A DNA stretch of 64,000 bases from Tropicimonas sp. IMCC34011 (lineage in GTDB: Bacteria > Pseudomonadota > Alphaproteobacteria > Rhodobacterales > Rhodobacteraceae): the NCBI RefSeq assembly GCF_003390865.1, contig NZ_QMEJ01000001.1, forward strand, positions 1,269,424 to 1,333,423. Direction: 5' to 3'. The notes under the pieces are model-generated. The model was not told the DNA's origin. It saw nothing but the letters and a program-made list of their open reading frames with translations, and searched no databases. Both the position numbers and the translations under genes were made by a program. Shown piece after piece: positions 35,958 through 44,669 of this stretch; the first letter of the stretch is position 1; each line of letters opens with the position of its first letter.

Positions 35958-37094
35958 TCACGCCGCCGCGCGGGGGCGCAGGGTCTGCCGCACGACCTTG
36001 CCCTGCGAGAGCAGGTCGAAGCCGCGATTGAGGGTGTCGAAGCTCACGTCGCCAGTGCGCAGCTTGTCCACGGGAAGCCGCCCGGCGAGGTAGAGATTCA
36101 TGAAGAGCGGGATGTCGCGCTGGGGGACGCAACTTCCCATGTAACTGCCGCGGACGGACTTCTCGTCCGACACCATCGGCGCGTGCTTGTAGGCGACGGT
36201 CTTGGAGGGGTCTGGCAGGCCGCTGCTGATCGCCGTGCCGCCGCGCCCCAGAAGCGAATAGGCCGCCTCCATCGCGGGGATGGAGCCCGCCGCCTCGAAG
36301 GCAAAATCGACGCCGCCGCCAGTCAGGTCGTGGACCTCCTGCACGGTGGTATCGGTTCCCGCGACGATGCCGTGATCGGCACCAAGGGACCGGGCGAGTT
36401 CCAGCTTCTCGGGCGACAGGTCGACCGCGATGATCGGGTAGGCCCCCGCCGCGACGAGACCCAGCAGCATGTTGAGCCCGACGCCCCCCAGGCCCAGCAC
36501 CGCCGCGCTGCGGCCCGGGCGGATCTGGGCGGTGTTGAAGACGGCACCGACGCCGGTGACCACCGCGCAGCCGAACAGCGCCGCGATCTCGAGCGGCACG
36601 GCCTTGTCGATGGCGATGAGGCTGTTTTCGGAGACCACCGCATATTCAGCGAAGGTCGAGAGGCCGGTGTAGTGATGGATCGGCGTGCCGCCGCGCGACA
36701 GGCGGCGGGCGCCGGATTTCAGCGTGCCCTCGGCCCGCGCCTGCCACGACGAGGTGCACAGGTTCGGGCGGCTGTCGGCGCAGTAGCGGCATTCGCCACA
36801 GCTCGACACGAAGACCGCGACGACGTGGTCGCCCGGTTTCAGGCGGGTGACGCCTGCGCCGACCTCTTGCACGATTCCCGCCGCCTCGTGGCCCATCACC
36901 GTCGGCACCTTTCGCGGACGCAGCCCCTCGATGGTGGACAGGTCGGAATGGCACAGACCCGCCGCCGCAATCTCGATGAGCACCTCGCCGGGGCCGGGAC
37001 CGTCGAGGTCCACGTCCTCGATCACCAGCGGCTTGCTTGTTTCGTAGGGTGCGGGAAGGCCCTGCTCGTGCAGGACGGCGGCAGTCATCTTCAT
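35958..37094 (-). CDS. zinc-dependent alcohol dehydrogenase (medium-chain, class III-like)
   Basis: A 378-residue MDR alcohol dehydrogenase. GLCHSDLSTIEG and VMGHEAAGIVQEVG hold catalytic-zinc ligands. CGECRYCADSRPNLC gives the four structural-zinc cysteines, and AAVLGLGGVGLNMLLGLV is the NAD fingerprint. ATG 37094 has GGAGG nine bases upstream and gives the family N-terminus; the open frame to 37235 overlaps the metallo-hydrolase gene. It feeds the aldehyde dehydrogenase next door. Confidence 0.92.
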   Translation of the reverse strand: MKMTAAVLHEQGLPAPYETSKPLVIEDVDLDGPGPGEVLIEIAAAGLCHSDLSTIEGLRPRKVPTVMGHEAAGIVQEVGAGVTRLKPGDHVVAVFVSSCGECRYCADSRPNLCTSSWQARAEGTLKSGARRLSRGGTPIHHYTGLSTFAEYAVVSENSLIAIDKAVPLEIAALFGCAVVTGVGAVFNTAQIRPGRSAAVLGLGGVGLNMLLGLVAAGAYPIIAVDLSPEKLELARSLGADHGIVAGTDTTVQEVHDLTGGGVDFAFEAAGSIPAMEAAYSLLGRGGTAISSGLPDPSKTVAYKHAPMVSDEKSVRGSYMGSCVPQRDIPLFMNLYLAGRLPVDKLRTGDVSFDTLNRGFDLLSQGKVVRQTLRPRAAA

Positions 37095-37110
37095 GCGTGG
37101 AATCCTCCGG

Positions 37111-37923
37111 TCACGCGGAAATCGGGTCGAGGTCGAGCCGCACGGCGTCGCCGTCGAGCGTGCCCGACACAGGCGGATAGCGGCGGAGCACCGCCGGATC
37201 GTGGCCGGGCACGACGTGGTCGGGGCTGTCGGCAAGCTCCAGGCAGCGGTCCCAGCCGGTCACCATGTCCTGGAAGTTGAAAAGCACCGGGAACGGGTTG
37301 CGGTCGCGGTAATTGGCGTAGAAATGCGTGGCGTCCGACGCGAGCACGACCCAGCCCCGCCGGGTATAGACCCGGACCACCTGCATGCCGGCGGAATGCC
37401 CGCCGACCTCGTGAACGCTGACCCCCGGCGCGATATCCCGGTCGCCCGAACTGAAGCTCACCCGCCCCTCGAAGAGCCGCCGCACCACCGTGCAGACGTC
37501 GTCGGCAAGGAAGAACGCGTTGATCGTCGGGTCGGCCATGTCCTGGCTGGTGACGTTGCGCATCTCGGCGTGGGTCAGGTGCACCTGTGCACGGTCGAAG
37601 GCGTCGATGTTGCCCGCGTGGTCCCAGTGCAGATGAGTCACGATCACGTCGTCGGCCTGCTCCGGCGAGACATCGAGCGCCGCCAGCCCCTCGACGGGCG
37701 AGCGGATGAAGACGTGGCCGCGCTGCTTGCACTTCCATTCGCGCGAGCCGGTGTCGACGACAATGGTGCGCTCGGCGTTGCGGATCACCCAGACGTAGAA
37801 GTCCATTGGCATCGCGTCGTGAACGTCCGCCGTCGCGCAGTGCAGGCAGTTGTGGAACCGCTTGCGGTCGGGGCTGGTGGCGTAGCGGACCGCGTGGATC
37901 TCGTAGGTGTCGGGGTTCGTCAT
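37111..37923 (-). CDS. metallo-beta-lactamase-fold hydrolase (lactonase-like)
   Basis: A 270-residue MBL-fold protein of the AttM/AiiA-like group. VIVTHLHWDHAGNIDAF carries the HxHxDH dinuclear-zinc motif; other metal positions fit VHEVGGHSAGMQV, LASDATHF and HVVPGHDP. Relatives open lactone rings, including acyl-homoserine lactones. In this catabolic operon hydrolysis of a lactone or ester intermediate is more likely than quorum quenching, but the sequence does not settle it. Confidence 0.82.
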   Translation of the reverse strand: MTNPDTYEIHAVRYATSPDRKRFHNCLHCATADVHDAMPMDFYVWVIRNAERTIVVDTGSREWKCKQRGHVFIRSPVEGLAALDVSPEQADDVIVTHLHWDHAGNIDAFDRAQVHLTHAEMRNVTSQDMADPTINAFFLADDVCTVVRRLFEGRVSFSSGDRDIAPGVSVHEVGGHSAGMQVVRVYTRRGWVVLASDATHFYANYRDRNPFPVLFNFQDMVTGWDRCLELADSPDHVVPGHDPAVLRRYPPVSGTLDGDAVRLDLDPISA

Positions 37924-37948
37924 CTGGCCTCCTCCTCCGGGGCTTCGG

Positions 37949-39259
37949 TCATCGCAGCATCAGCGTCGGCAGGATCAGGACGATCTGCGGGAACGCGATA
38001 AGGATGGTGAGCACCACGATCTCGAGGAAGATGAAGGGCAGCACCCCGCGGAATACGTCCTTGATGGACACCAGTCCGCGCGTCGTTCCCGCCACCACGA
38101 AGAGGTTCAGGCCAACTGGTGGCGTTATGCACGACAGCTCGATCAGCTTGACCATGATGATCGCGAACCAGATCGGGTCGTAGCCGAGGCCGGTGACGAT
38201 CGGGTGCACGATGGGCACCGTCATCACCATCATCGACACCGGGTCCATGAGCATCCCCAGCACCAGGTAGATGCTGATCATGACCAGCAGCAGCACGAAG
38301 GCCGAAAGCTCCATCGCCTCGATCCCGGTCAGCACGTCATCGACGAAGCCGGTGATCAGCAGCAGCCGCGAGAAGGCAAGCCCGCCGATCACGATGAAGA
38401 ACATCACCGCGGTGGTCGAGGCGCTGTCAGCCATGGCCTGGCCGAAGGTACGCACGTTCATGCGTCGCATCACTATGGTGACGAGCAGCGCCGCCATGGC
38501 CCCCACCGCGCCCGCCGCCGAAGGCGAGACAAGGCCCGAGTAGATGCCACCGACCACGATGAATGCGATAACGAGGATCGGCCAGACGGTCTTGAGGCTG
38601 CGGATGCGCTCGCCCAGCGGGAAGCGGCGGTCGGACGGCGGGGCCCAGTGCGGGAACACCCGCACGAAGATCATGATGCCGATGATGTAGATGACCGCGG
38701 TCAGCAGACCGGGGAGAACGCCGGCGATCAGGATCTGACCGATGGATTCGTTGGTCAGCACGCCGTAGAGGACCATGGTGATCGAGGGCGGGATCATCGC
38801 GGCAAAGGTGCCTGCCGCGGCGATCGAACCGGCCGAGGCGGCCTTGTCGTAGCCGAGCTTGATCATCTCGGGCAGCGCGATGCGGGTAAACAGCGCAGCG
38901 CCCACGATCGTCGAGCCGTTGATCGCCGAGAACCCCGCCGAGGCACATGTCGTGGCGAAGTAGAGCCCGCCGCGCATCCGCGCGAGCCACATGTCCGCCG
39001 AGCGGTATATGTCCGAGACGATGCCCGTCGATCCGGCGATGATGCCCATCGCCACGAAGGTCGGGACGGCGGCGAAATTGTAGGAGCTCGCGGTCGCGAA
39101 CGGGAGCGTTGTCAAGGTTGTAAGCGTGAAGCCCGGTCCGACGCTCGCCCAGAGACCGACGGCCGAGGCCGAGATCATCGCGGCGGCAACAGGAATGCCG
39201 AGCGCCATCAGGGCGAGCATCCCGAAGATGCTTAACAAGGCTATAGAGAAAGGATCCAT
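37949..39259 (-). CDS. dctM: TRAP transporter large permease (DctM family)
   Basis: A 436-residue DctM-type permease with about 12 membrane segments. MALGIPVAAAMISASAVGLW is near the N-terminus, INGSTIVGAALFTRIALPEM is mid-protein, and LGMLMDPVSMMVMTVPIVHP is the C-terminal signature. It shares one base with the small-subunit gene and heads directly into the catabolic genes of the same operon. It is not a close copy of the DctM at 7356-8669. Confidence 0.92.
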   Translation of the reverse strand: MDPFSIALLSIFGMLALMALGIPVAAAMISASAVGLWASVGPGFTLTTLTTLPFATASSYNFAAVPTFVAMGIIAGSTGIVSDIYRSADMWLARMRGGLYFATTCASAGFSAINGSTIVGAALFTRIALPEMIKLGYDKAASAGSIAAAGTFAAMIPPSITMVLYGVLTNESIGQILIAGVLPGLLTAVIYIIGIMIFVRVFPHWAPPSDRRFPLGERIRSLKTVWPILVIAFIVVGGIYSGLVSPSAAGAVGAMAALLVTIVMRRMNVRTFGQAMADSASTTAVMFFIVIGGLAFSRLLLITGFVDDVLTGIEAMELSAFVLLLVMISIYLVLGMLMDPVSMMVMTVPIVHPIVTGLGYDPIWFAIIMVKLIELSCITPPVGLNLFVVAGTTRGLVSIKDVFRGVLPFIFLEIVVLTILIAFPQIVLILPTLMLR

Positions 39260-39867
39260 CAGTCGCTTTCCGACGTACCGGTTTCAGGGTCGGTCGCGAT
39301 CGCGCGAAGTTCGAGATCGGGCCAGAACAGGGTGAAGACGAGCTGCCGCGCGGTCTCCACGGTGGCGATCAGCAGGCCGATGCTGGCGAAAATCTTGGCA
39401 AGCCACACGGGCACCCGGACGGAGCCCGAGGACACCTCGCCGACGGCGTAGGCCCGGTGCGCCCCTTCGTAGCTCTGCAGAAACAGCAGGCCGAAGGCGC
39501 CCAGAGTAAAGACCAGCGCGATTATGTTCAGCGGACGCTCGGTGACCTTGGGCAGGTTCTGGATCACGATATCCACGACCACGTGGCGATATTCACGCTG
39601 CGCGAAGGGCAGCGCGAGAAAGATCGTGGCCGCAAGCAGCGACTCGGTCATCTCGACGGAGCCGAGCAGCGGATGTCCGAGGATCCGCCCAACTGTGTCC
39701 CAGGTGCCGATGACGACGATCGCCGCCACCGAAACCGCTGCGAGGGCGAGCGCGCCCCGGGTGATCCAGCCCATGACCCGGCTGATCAAGACCGGGGCCC
39801 CCTGGGGGGACCCCGGCGTCATGCTGGGGTCCGCGCCGGGATGTCGTAGCGAACCGTCTTCAGTCAC
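39259..39867 (-). CDS. dctQ: TRAP transporter small permease (DctQ family)
   Basis: A 202-residue DctQ protein. An extra N-terminal cytoplasmic tail of about 25 residues precedes four hydrophobic segments, and IVVIGTWDTVGRILGHPLLG carries the conserved post-helix-1 pattern. It overlaps the binding-protein gene by 4 bases and the large permease gene by one base, with no stem-loop between, unlike the other importer operons here. Confidence 0.87.
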   Translation of the reverse strand: MTEDGSLRHPGADPSMTPGSPQGAPVLISRVMGWITRGALALAAVSVAAIVVIGTWDTVGRILGHPLLGSVEMTESLLAATIFLALPFAQREYRHVVVDIVIQNLPKVTERPLNIIALVFTLGAFGLLFLQSYEGAHRAYAVGEVSSGSVRVPVWLAKIFASIGLLIATVETARQLVFTLFWPDLELRAIATDPETGTSESD

Positions 39868-40928
39868 TGGCTTTCGCCCTCGGCGCTCATGGAGCCGCCA
39901 ATTTCTTCCATGACCTGTTTGGTGTCAGCGACGACGCTTTCCGCCTGCTCGCACATGTCACGCTCGCACATAGCTTCCTGCCAGGTGGTCAGCATGTCGG
40001 GGAAGCGGGCGTTCAGCTCTTCCTGCTCGCTGAAGGTGATCTCTTCGGCGCCGGCGTCGCGGGCGTCGGCCATGTGCTGTTCGGCCAGCTTGTCGAAGTT
40101 GCCCTTCTCGAACTCGATGGCCACATCGTAGGCTTCGGCCATGATGTCCTTGAGACTCTGCGGCCAGCTGTCCCAGTTCGCCTGACTGGTGAAGGACGAA
40201 TAGGCGGCGATGGCGCCGAAGTTGATCGTGCTCCAGTAGGGCGCGACCTCGTAGAGCTTCAGGAAGCCGGCGTTCTCGACCGGGTTATAGCCGCAGTCGA
40301 GGCTGCCGCGCTGCAGGCCCTCGTAGACCTCGCCCAGCGTCACGCTGACCGGCACCGCACCAAGCTCCTGCATGACGTAGGGCGGCCAGTCGCCGAAGGT
40401 ACGGATGCGCAGGCCCTGCAGGTCGTCGATGGTCTCGACCGGCGTGGTGCACTGTAGCCGGTAGGGCGGCAGGCCGTGGACGAGGACAATCTTGAGGCCG
40501 TTGTCCTCGAGCTCTTGCTGAACGGCGGCGTTATTCTCGATCTGGTATTCTTGCACGTCCATGGCGGTGGAGGCGTCCTGCCAGGTCATCGGCAGGCTGT
40601 TGGTCAGCCCGATCATCGGCCACTGAGCGGGATAGTAGGTCGGCGGGAAGCTCGCGAAATCGACGGCGCCGGACTGCGCCAGCTCCATCAGCTCTGCCGG
40701 ACCGCCAAGCGAGCCGTTCCAGAAGAACCGGATCTTCACCTTGCCGTCCGTGCGCTCCTCGATCTCTTTCGCGAAGAGCTGTTCGGCCTGCGCCGAGCCC
40801 CAGGCGTCGGGCGCGAAATGTGCCCAGCGCAGCGTCATTTCAGGAATGTCCTCCTGAGCAACGACGGGCCCAGCTACCGCGGCGGCGCTTACAAGCGCAG
40901 TCGCGCAAAGCAGTTTCGACAGTTTCAT
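39864..40928 (-). CDS. dctP: TRAP transporter solute-binding protein (DctP family)
   Basis: A 354-residue periplasmic protein. Residues 1-25 (MKLSKLLCATALVSAAAVAG then PVVAQ) are a signal peptide. DDLQGLRIRTFGDWPPYVMQ holds the carboxylate-binding Arg region, and SLDCGYNPVENAGFLKLYEV the later ligand strand. A pair of Cys (CERDMCEQ) near the C-terminus could form a disulfide. ATG 40928 is preceded by GGAGGAGGT. It is the first gene of the nine-gene minus-strand operon, behind a regulon dyad at 40947-40961. Confidence 0.9.
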   Translation of the reverse strand: MKLSKLLCATALVSAAAVAGPVVAQEDIPEMTLRWAHFAPDAWGSAQAEQLFAKEIEERTDGKVKIRFFWNGSLGGPAELMELAQSGAVDFASFPPTYYPAQWPMIGLTNSLPMTWQDASTAMDVQEYQIENNAAVQQELEDNGLKIVLVHGLPPYRLQCTTPVETIDDLQGLRIRTFGDWPPYVMQELGAVPVSVTLGEVYEGLQRGSLDCGYNPVENAGFLKLYEVAPYWSTINFGAIAAYSSFTSQANWDSWPQSLKDIMAEAYDVAIEFEKGNFDKLAEQHMADARDAGAEEITFSEQEELNARFPDMLTTWQEAMCERDMCEQAESVVADTKQVMEEIGGSMSAEGESQ

Positions 40929-40946
40929 TCTGACCTCCTCCACAAC

Positions 40947-40961
40947 TGTAGACATTTTACA
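40947..40961. promoter_or_regulatory. GntR-regulon dyad A (before the TRAP operon)
   Basis: TGTAGACATTTTACA, 12 of 15 positions identical to the dyad at 46273-46287, lies 19 bases upstream of the TRAP binding-protein start. On the minus strand it covers TAAAAT, a plausible -10 element, so a bound regulator would repress. It is the weakest of the five copies but has flanking symmetry (AACTGT/ACAGTT). Confidence 0.6.
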
Positions 40962-40995
40962 GTTGGCATTTTTTGTAACACGTCTGCGGTATCGA

Positions 40996-41856
40996 TCAAG
41001 TGTTGTCGTCGGGCTCTCCCAGAAATTCTTCCAGGCAGCCGACAAGGTCTTGCGCCTGCCATTCGAGTGTCACGCCGTCCCCGTTCGGCGCAGAGATCTC
41101 GGCCAGCCTGGCATTCGGGATGAGCGCGCAGACCGGCGCACCCTGTCGGCCGATCATCTCGTCCTCCTCGTCGGTGACGATCTCGATCAGAAGGGTCTCG
41201 ACCGGGATCCGGGTGTAACCCTGGCCAAGGTCGTAGGCGGTATTGGCGGCGTAGAGCCGCGCCGATCCCTCTGCCCCGTCGATGGCGTCGAGCGCCTGCC
41301 GACGGGCATGGCGCCGCACCTCATCCGACGACGCAGCCCCCGGCTGGGTCCAGGCGGAGGACACCGTGGAGAGCGTACGCATCCACTTCTCGGCCGCCGC
41401 GGCAACGGGATCGTCGATCGCGGCAAGCGCTGTATGGGGCGACGTGAACTTTGCGATCGCCGCGTTACGCGCATCGCGGTCCGCGATAATGCTGTGGCTC
41501 TGACCGGCCAGGACGAGGCGTTTCACGCGGTCCGGCGCGCGGACGGAGAGTTCGGTCGCGATCTTGTTGCCGGAGTGATGCCCGTAGACATCCGCGCGCG
41601 CGATCCCCAACGCGTCGAGCACATCGACGCAGAGATCGGCAAGGTCTGCCATGCTCGCGCCCTCGGGCATCGAGTCGGACAATCCGAAGCCGGGAAGGTC
41701 GATGGCGATCGCGCGGCGGGTCCGGCCAAGAAGCGGGAGCGCCTCGAAGAACATGCGCGCGGACTGTCCGGACTGGTGAATCATCAGAAGCGGCGCGCCC
41801 TGCCCCTCTTCGTGGCAGCAGACCTGCCCCATCCTCGTGTCCACGAAACGTCTCAT
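40996..41856 (-). CDS. alpha/beta-fold hydrolase
   Basis: A 286-residue alpha/beta hydrolase. PLLMIHQSGQSARMF holds the oxyanion region, IDLPGFGLSD the next loop, and VYGHHSGNKIATEL the nucleophile elbow (G-H-H-S-G) with Ser. LLIEIVTDEEDE precedes the acid site; the terminal His is not obvious to me. It stands alone between two regulon dyads (A and B). An ester, thioester or carbon-carbon hydrolase for the same pathway is the natural guess. Confidence 0.82.
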   Translation of the reverse strand: MRRFVDTRMGQVCCHEEGQGAPLLMIHQSGQSARMFFEALPLLGRTRRAIAIDLPGFGLSDSMPEGASMADLADLCVDVLDALGIARADVYGHHSGNKIATELSVRAPDRVKRLVLAGQSHSIIADRDARNAAIAKFTSPHTALAAIDDPVAAAAEKWMRTLSTVSSAWTQPGAASSDEVRRHARRQALDAIDGAEGSARLYAANTAYDLGQGYTRIPVETLLIEIVTDEEDEMIGRQGAPVCALIPNARLAEISAPNGDGVTLEWQAQDLVGCLEEFLGEPDDNT

Positions 41857-41878
41857 GACTCCCCCCCTTTACGCAAAC

Positions 41879-41893
41879 TGTCAACAGTTTACT
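41879..41893. promoter_or_regulatory. GntR-regulon dyad B (between hydrolase and Ldh2-type genes)
   Basis: TGTCAACAGTTTACT, 14 of 15 identical to dyad C, in the 75-base divergent region. It sits inside a longer palindrome AAACTGTCAACAGTTT and is followed by another half-site CTGTCAA. One site could control both the hydrolase (minus) and the Ldh2-type gene (plus). Confidence 0.7.
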
Positions 41894-41931
41894 ATCTTCT
41901 GTCAATGCACGGAATTTGAGGGAGGACGGAC

Positions 41932-42918
41932 ATGAAACTGACGCTTGAAGAAGCGCGCGCCATGGTGGTCGAGGCGATGCTGGCGGTAGAACATTCGCCC
42001 GAGGAGGCCGAGATCATCGCCGACCACCTGATGGACTGCGAATTGCGCGGACAGGATTACGGCGGGCTGGCGCGGGCGCTGTCGGTGATGGAGCGCATCC
42101 GCAAGCGGCCCGAGGGGCGCTACCCGATCCGCGTGATCAAGGAGACACCGGTATCGGTGCTGCTCGATGGCGGCGGCCAGGCGGGCTACCTCGTCGGGCA
42201 TCGCGCGACGACCATGGGGCTCGCAAAGGCCGCCGAAAGCGGGATCGCGGTTGCCGGCCTGACCAACACCTGGTTCACCGGGATGTTCGCGCACTACATG
42301 GAAATGGCCACGCAGCGCGGCATGATCGCTATGGCCGCCGGCAGTTCGGATTGGCGCGTGGCGCCCGCGGGCAGCTCAGAGGCGCGCTTTGGCACGAATC
42401 CGATCGCCTTCGGCTTTCCGGGCCGCGACCGGCCGGTGATCATGGACACCGGCGTGGCGTCGATCATGATCTCGGAGGCCACGCTGGCGCGCCGGCTCGG
42501 GCAAGAATTGCCGGAGGGCATTGCGTGGACGGCCGACGGCGTACCGACCCGCGATCCGGCCGAGGGCCTCGCGGGGGCCTTCGCCGTCTGGGGCGGTCAC
42601 AAGGGGTCCGCGCTTGGCACGATGATCCAGTTGTTTGGCCTGCTTTCGGGATCGCAACTGCGGCCGGACCCACTGTCGGACTGCTCACTGTTCCTGATGT
42701 TCATGTCGCCGGACTTGCTGATCGGCACCGACGCGCTCCGCGAGCATGTGGACGCCTACGCCGACGAGGTACGCGGCGCGAAACCGTTGGACGGCGCCGG
42801 CGCGCCGCGAATGCCCTTCGACCGGTCCTATGACGAGCGCGAGGCGCGCCGCGCCTCCGCAGAGATCGAGGTCGCCGACCACGTGATCGAGGCGCTCCGC
42901 GCCGCGATCGCCGCCTAG
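41932..42918 (+). CDS. Ldh2-family (malate/L-sulfolactate-type) oxidoreductase
   Basis: A 328-residue member of the Ldh2/YlbC/DpkA family, an NAD(P)-dependent fold unrelated to classical lactate dehydrogenases. GYLVGHRATTMGLAKAAESG holds the conserved His region, GTNPIAFGFPGRDRPVIMDT the cofactor loop, and WGGHKGSALGTMIQLF the C-terminal signature. Members reduce 2-keto acids to hydroxy acids (malate, sulfolactate, ureidoglycolate, imino acids). It follows regulon dyad B and GGAGGA. Confidence 0.87.
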   Translation: MKLTLEEARAMVVEAMLAVEHSPEEAEIIADHLMDCELRGQDYGGLARALSVMERIRKRPEGRYPIRVIKETPVSVLLDGGGQAGYLVGHRATTMGLAKAAESGIAVAGLTNTWFTGMFAHYMEMATQRGMIAMAAGSSDWRVAPAGSSEARFGTNPIAFGFPGRDRPVIMDTGVASIMISEATLARRLGQELPEGIAWTADGVPTRDPAEGLAGAFAVWGGHKGSALGTMIQLFGLLSGSQLRPDPLSDCSLFLMFMSPDLLIGTDALREHVDAYADEVRGAKPLDGAGAPRMPFDRSYDEREARRASAEIEVADHVIEALRAAIAA

Positions 42919-43141
42919 ACCCGGCGACATCGAACGCATCGTGCCAGAGGGGAGCCCGCTAAGCCCGACGCCGCGCCGATCTTCGGCGCCCGTCACCGGG
43001 CCGACCCCCACCGGCCCGGCGATGCGCATCCCCCTCGAACCGCCGTTCGCGAGCAGTCAGGGCGCGACCGCCACACCCTGCCCCAAACCGCAGCACCGCC
43101 GCGCGCCAAAGGCCGGGACGGTGCCCCGGGCGCAACGGAAA

Positions 43142-43169
43142 CGGGCCACCCCCTTTCGGAGATGGCCCG
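43142..43169. terminator. candidate terminator between convergent genes
   Basis: CGGGCCA (43142-43148) and TGGCCCG (43163-43169) form a 7-bp stem with a 14-base loop between the convergent Ldh2-type and MmgE/PrpD genes. No clear U-tract. The remaining part of this 276-base interval shows no gene. Confidence 0.4.
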
Positions 43170-43194
43170 CGTCGGCGTCAGAACCGGTTGTAGG

Positions 43195-44655
43195 TCAGGG
43201 AACCCACTGGGTCTCTGCGAGCCGGTCGGCATCCTCGCCCGTCGCAGCCGAGATGCGTTCCTTCTCGGCCTTCACGGCGGGGGCCAGGAGCATTCGTCCG
43301 AGCGCGGCCATGTCGGTCACCGACTCGAAGGTCTCCATCCGCTCGAACAGCGAGAAGATGCGGTCCTCAGGCAGCGCGCGCTTGGCGCAGTCCTCGAACT
43401 TGTCCTCCAGCGCCGAAGGCGCGGCCGGCATGGTCCGCCCGCCGGCCATAAGGTCGTCGATGCGCTTTGAGAGGTGCCGCCCGTCGGTGGTCTCGACCTT
43501 CACCTCGGCCGCCCACTGTCCGTCGGTGCTGTCACCCATCTCGGGATGTCCCTTGGCCACGAGCTTGTCGAGCAGTGCCGCGATGCGCGGCTCGGCGATG
43601 CGGTCCTCCTCGAAGTCGCGCAGCGTGACCGCCCCGTCCGCCAGAGCCCGCGCCACCACGTACTGCACCGAAAACTTCGCCTGGAGCGCGGTCCTGGGGT
43701 GCGGCGCGTCGGTGTGCTTGAGCCGGCGGGGATGCGGCAGCACCTCGATGCGAACAATATCGTCGGCCGTCAGACCCTCGTCCTTGCGCAGGTCGAGTGC
43801 CGCCGCGATGGCTGCATGTGTGGAGCCGCAGCAGGGCCAGAGCTTGAGCGCGAGACCGTCGTCCTCGAGCTCCCACGGCGCGCTCCATCCCTCGAAGAGT
43901 TTCTCCGCGTCGTAGTTGCCCGCGCCGTTGAACACCTCGAAGAAACCCTGGTCGTGCTCGAAGGCGCGCGCGCTGGCGGTGTAGCCCTGCCGCGCCAGCA
44001 GTGCCGACAGCAGGCCCGCCCGCGCGCAGTTGCCAATGTGCAGCGGCTTGGTCATCGTGCCGAAGTTGGCTTTCAGGCCCGCCGACTGAGACGCTGCAAT
44101 GGACAACGCCGTCGCTGTCGCGTCCTCGTCGAGTTTCATAAGGCGCGCGCAGGCTCCCGCGGCGGCGATGGTGCCAAGCGTGGCCGTCGGGTGCCAGCCC
44201 TTGTCGTAGTGGTGCCAGTGCACCGCGCGGGCCAGCCGAATCTCGGTCTCGACCCCGGCGGCATAGGCGGTAATGACCTCCCGGCCGGATTTGCCCTCGG
44301 CTTCGGCCAGCGCGAACAGCGGCGCAACCAGCGGCACCGACTGGTGCCCGCCGAAGACCGACGAGAAGTCGTCGTAGTCGAGCGCATGGGACGCGGTGCC
44401 GTTGATCAGCGCCGCGTCGAGCATCGAGACCCGTTTGGCGCCGCCGATCAGCGCGGACGGGCCGTCGTGTTCAGCCACGCCCGGCGTGGCGAGGAGGAGC
44501 TGCACGCAGTCCTCCCCGGCCCCAGCGAGCGTCACGCCCACCGTGTCGACGATCCCGATGACAGCACGGGTGCGCGCCTTCGGGCTCAGGGCGTCGTGGG
44601 TGACGGCGCGGATGTTCCGCGCCAGCCGTAGTGCAATCGGATCGGTGTCCGCCAT
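43195..44655 (-). CDS. MmgE/PrpD-family protein (first copy)
   Basis: A 486-residue MmgE/PrpD protein. GTASHALDYDDFSSVFGGH holds the conserved HxxDYDD-type active-site region, GWHPTATLGTIAAAGAC the mid signature, and KLWPCCGSTHAAIAAAL the Cys-rich loop. TKPLHIGNCARAGLLSALLA matches the usual KPLHxGxAAxxGxxAA. The family includes 2-methylcitrate dehydratase and cis-aconitate decarboxylase, so it probably eliminates water or CO2 from a polycarboxylate. It is 14 bases downstream of the TcuA-like gene. Confidence 0.88.
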   Translation of the reverse strand: MADTDPIALRLARNIRAVTHDALSPKARTRAVIGIVDTVGVTLAGAGEDCVQLLLATPGVAEHDGPSALIGGAKRVSMLDAALINGTASHALDYDDFSSVFGGHQSVPLVAPLFALAEAEGKSGREVITAYAAGVETEIRLARAVHWHHYDKGWHPTATLGTIAAAGACARLMKLDEDATATALSIAASQSAGLKANFGTMTKPLHIGNCARAGLLSALLARQGYTASARAFEHDQGFFEVFNGAGNYDAEKLFEGWSAPWELEDDGLALKLWPCCGSTHAAIAAALDLRKDEGLTADDIVRIEVLPHPRRLKHTDAPHPRTALQAKFSVQYVVARALADGAVTLRDFEEDRIAEPRIAALLDKLVAKGHPEMGDSTDGQWAAEVKVETTDGRHLSKRIDDLMAGGRTMPAAPSALEDKFEDCAKRALPEDRIFSLFERMETFESVTDMAALGRMLLAPAVKAEKERISAATGEDADRLAETQWVP

Positions 44656-44669
44656 GAGGTGTCCTCCCC

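Noticed and set aside
34509..37280. 923-codon open frame on the plus strand
   Set aside because: It is antisense to the aldehyde and alcohol dehydrogenase genes, has no domain pattern, and arises from GC-rich codon use.
37111..37923. Quorum-quenching AHL lactonase
   Set aside because: The MBL fold fits, but no AHL signalling gene is nearby and the gene is embedded in a carbon-catabolic operon, so I kept the call at hydrolase level.
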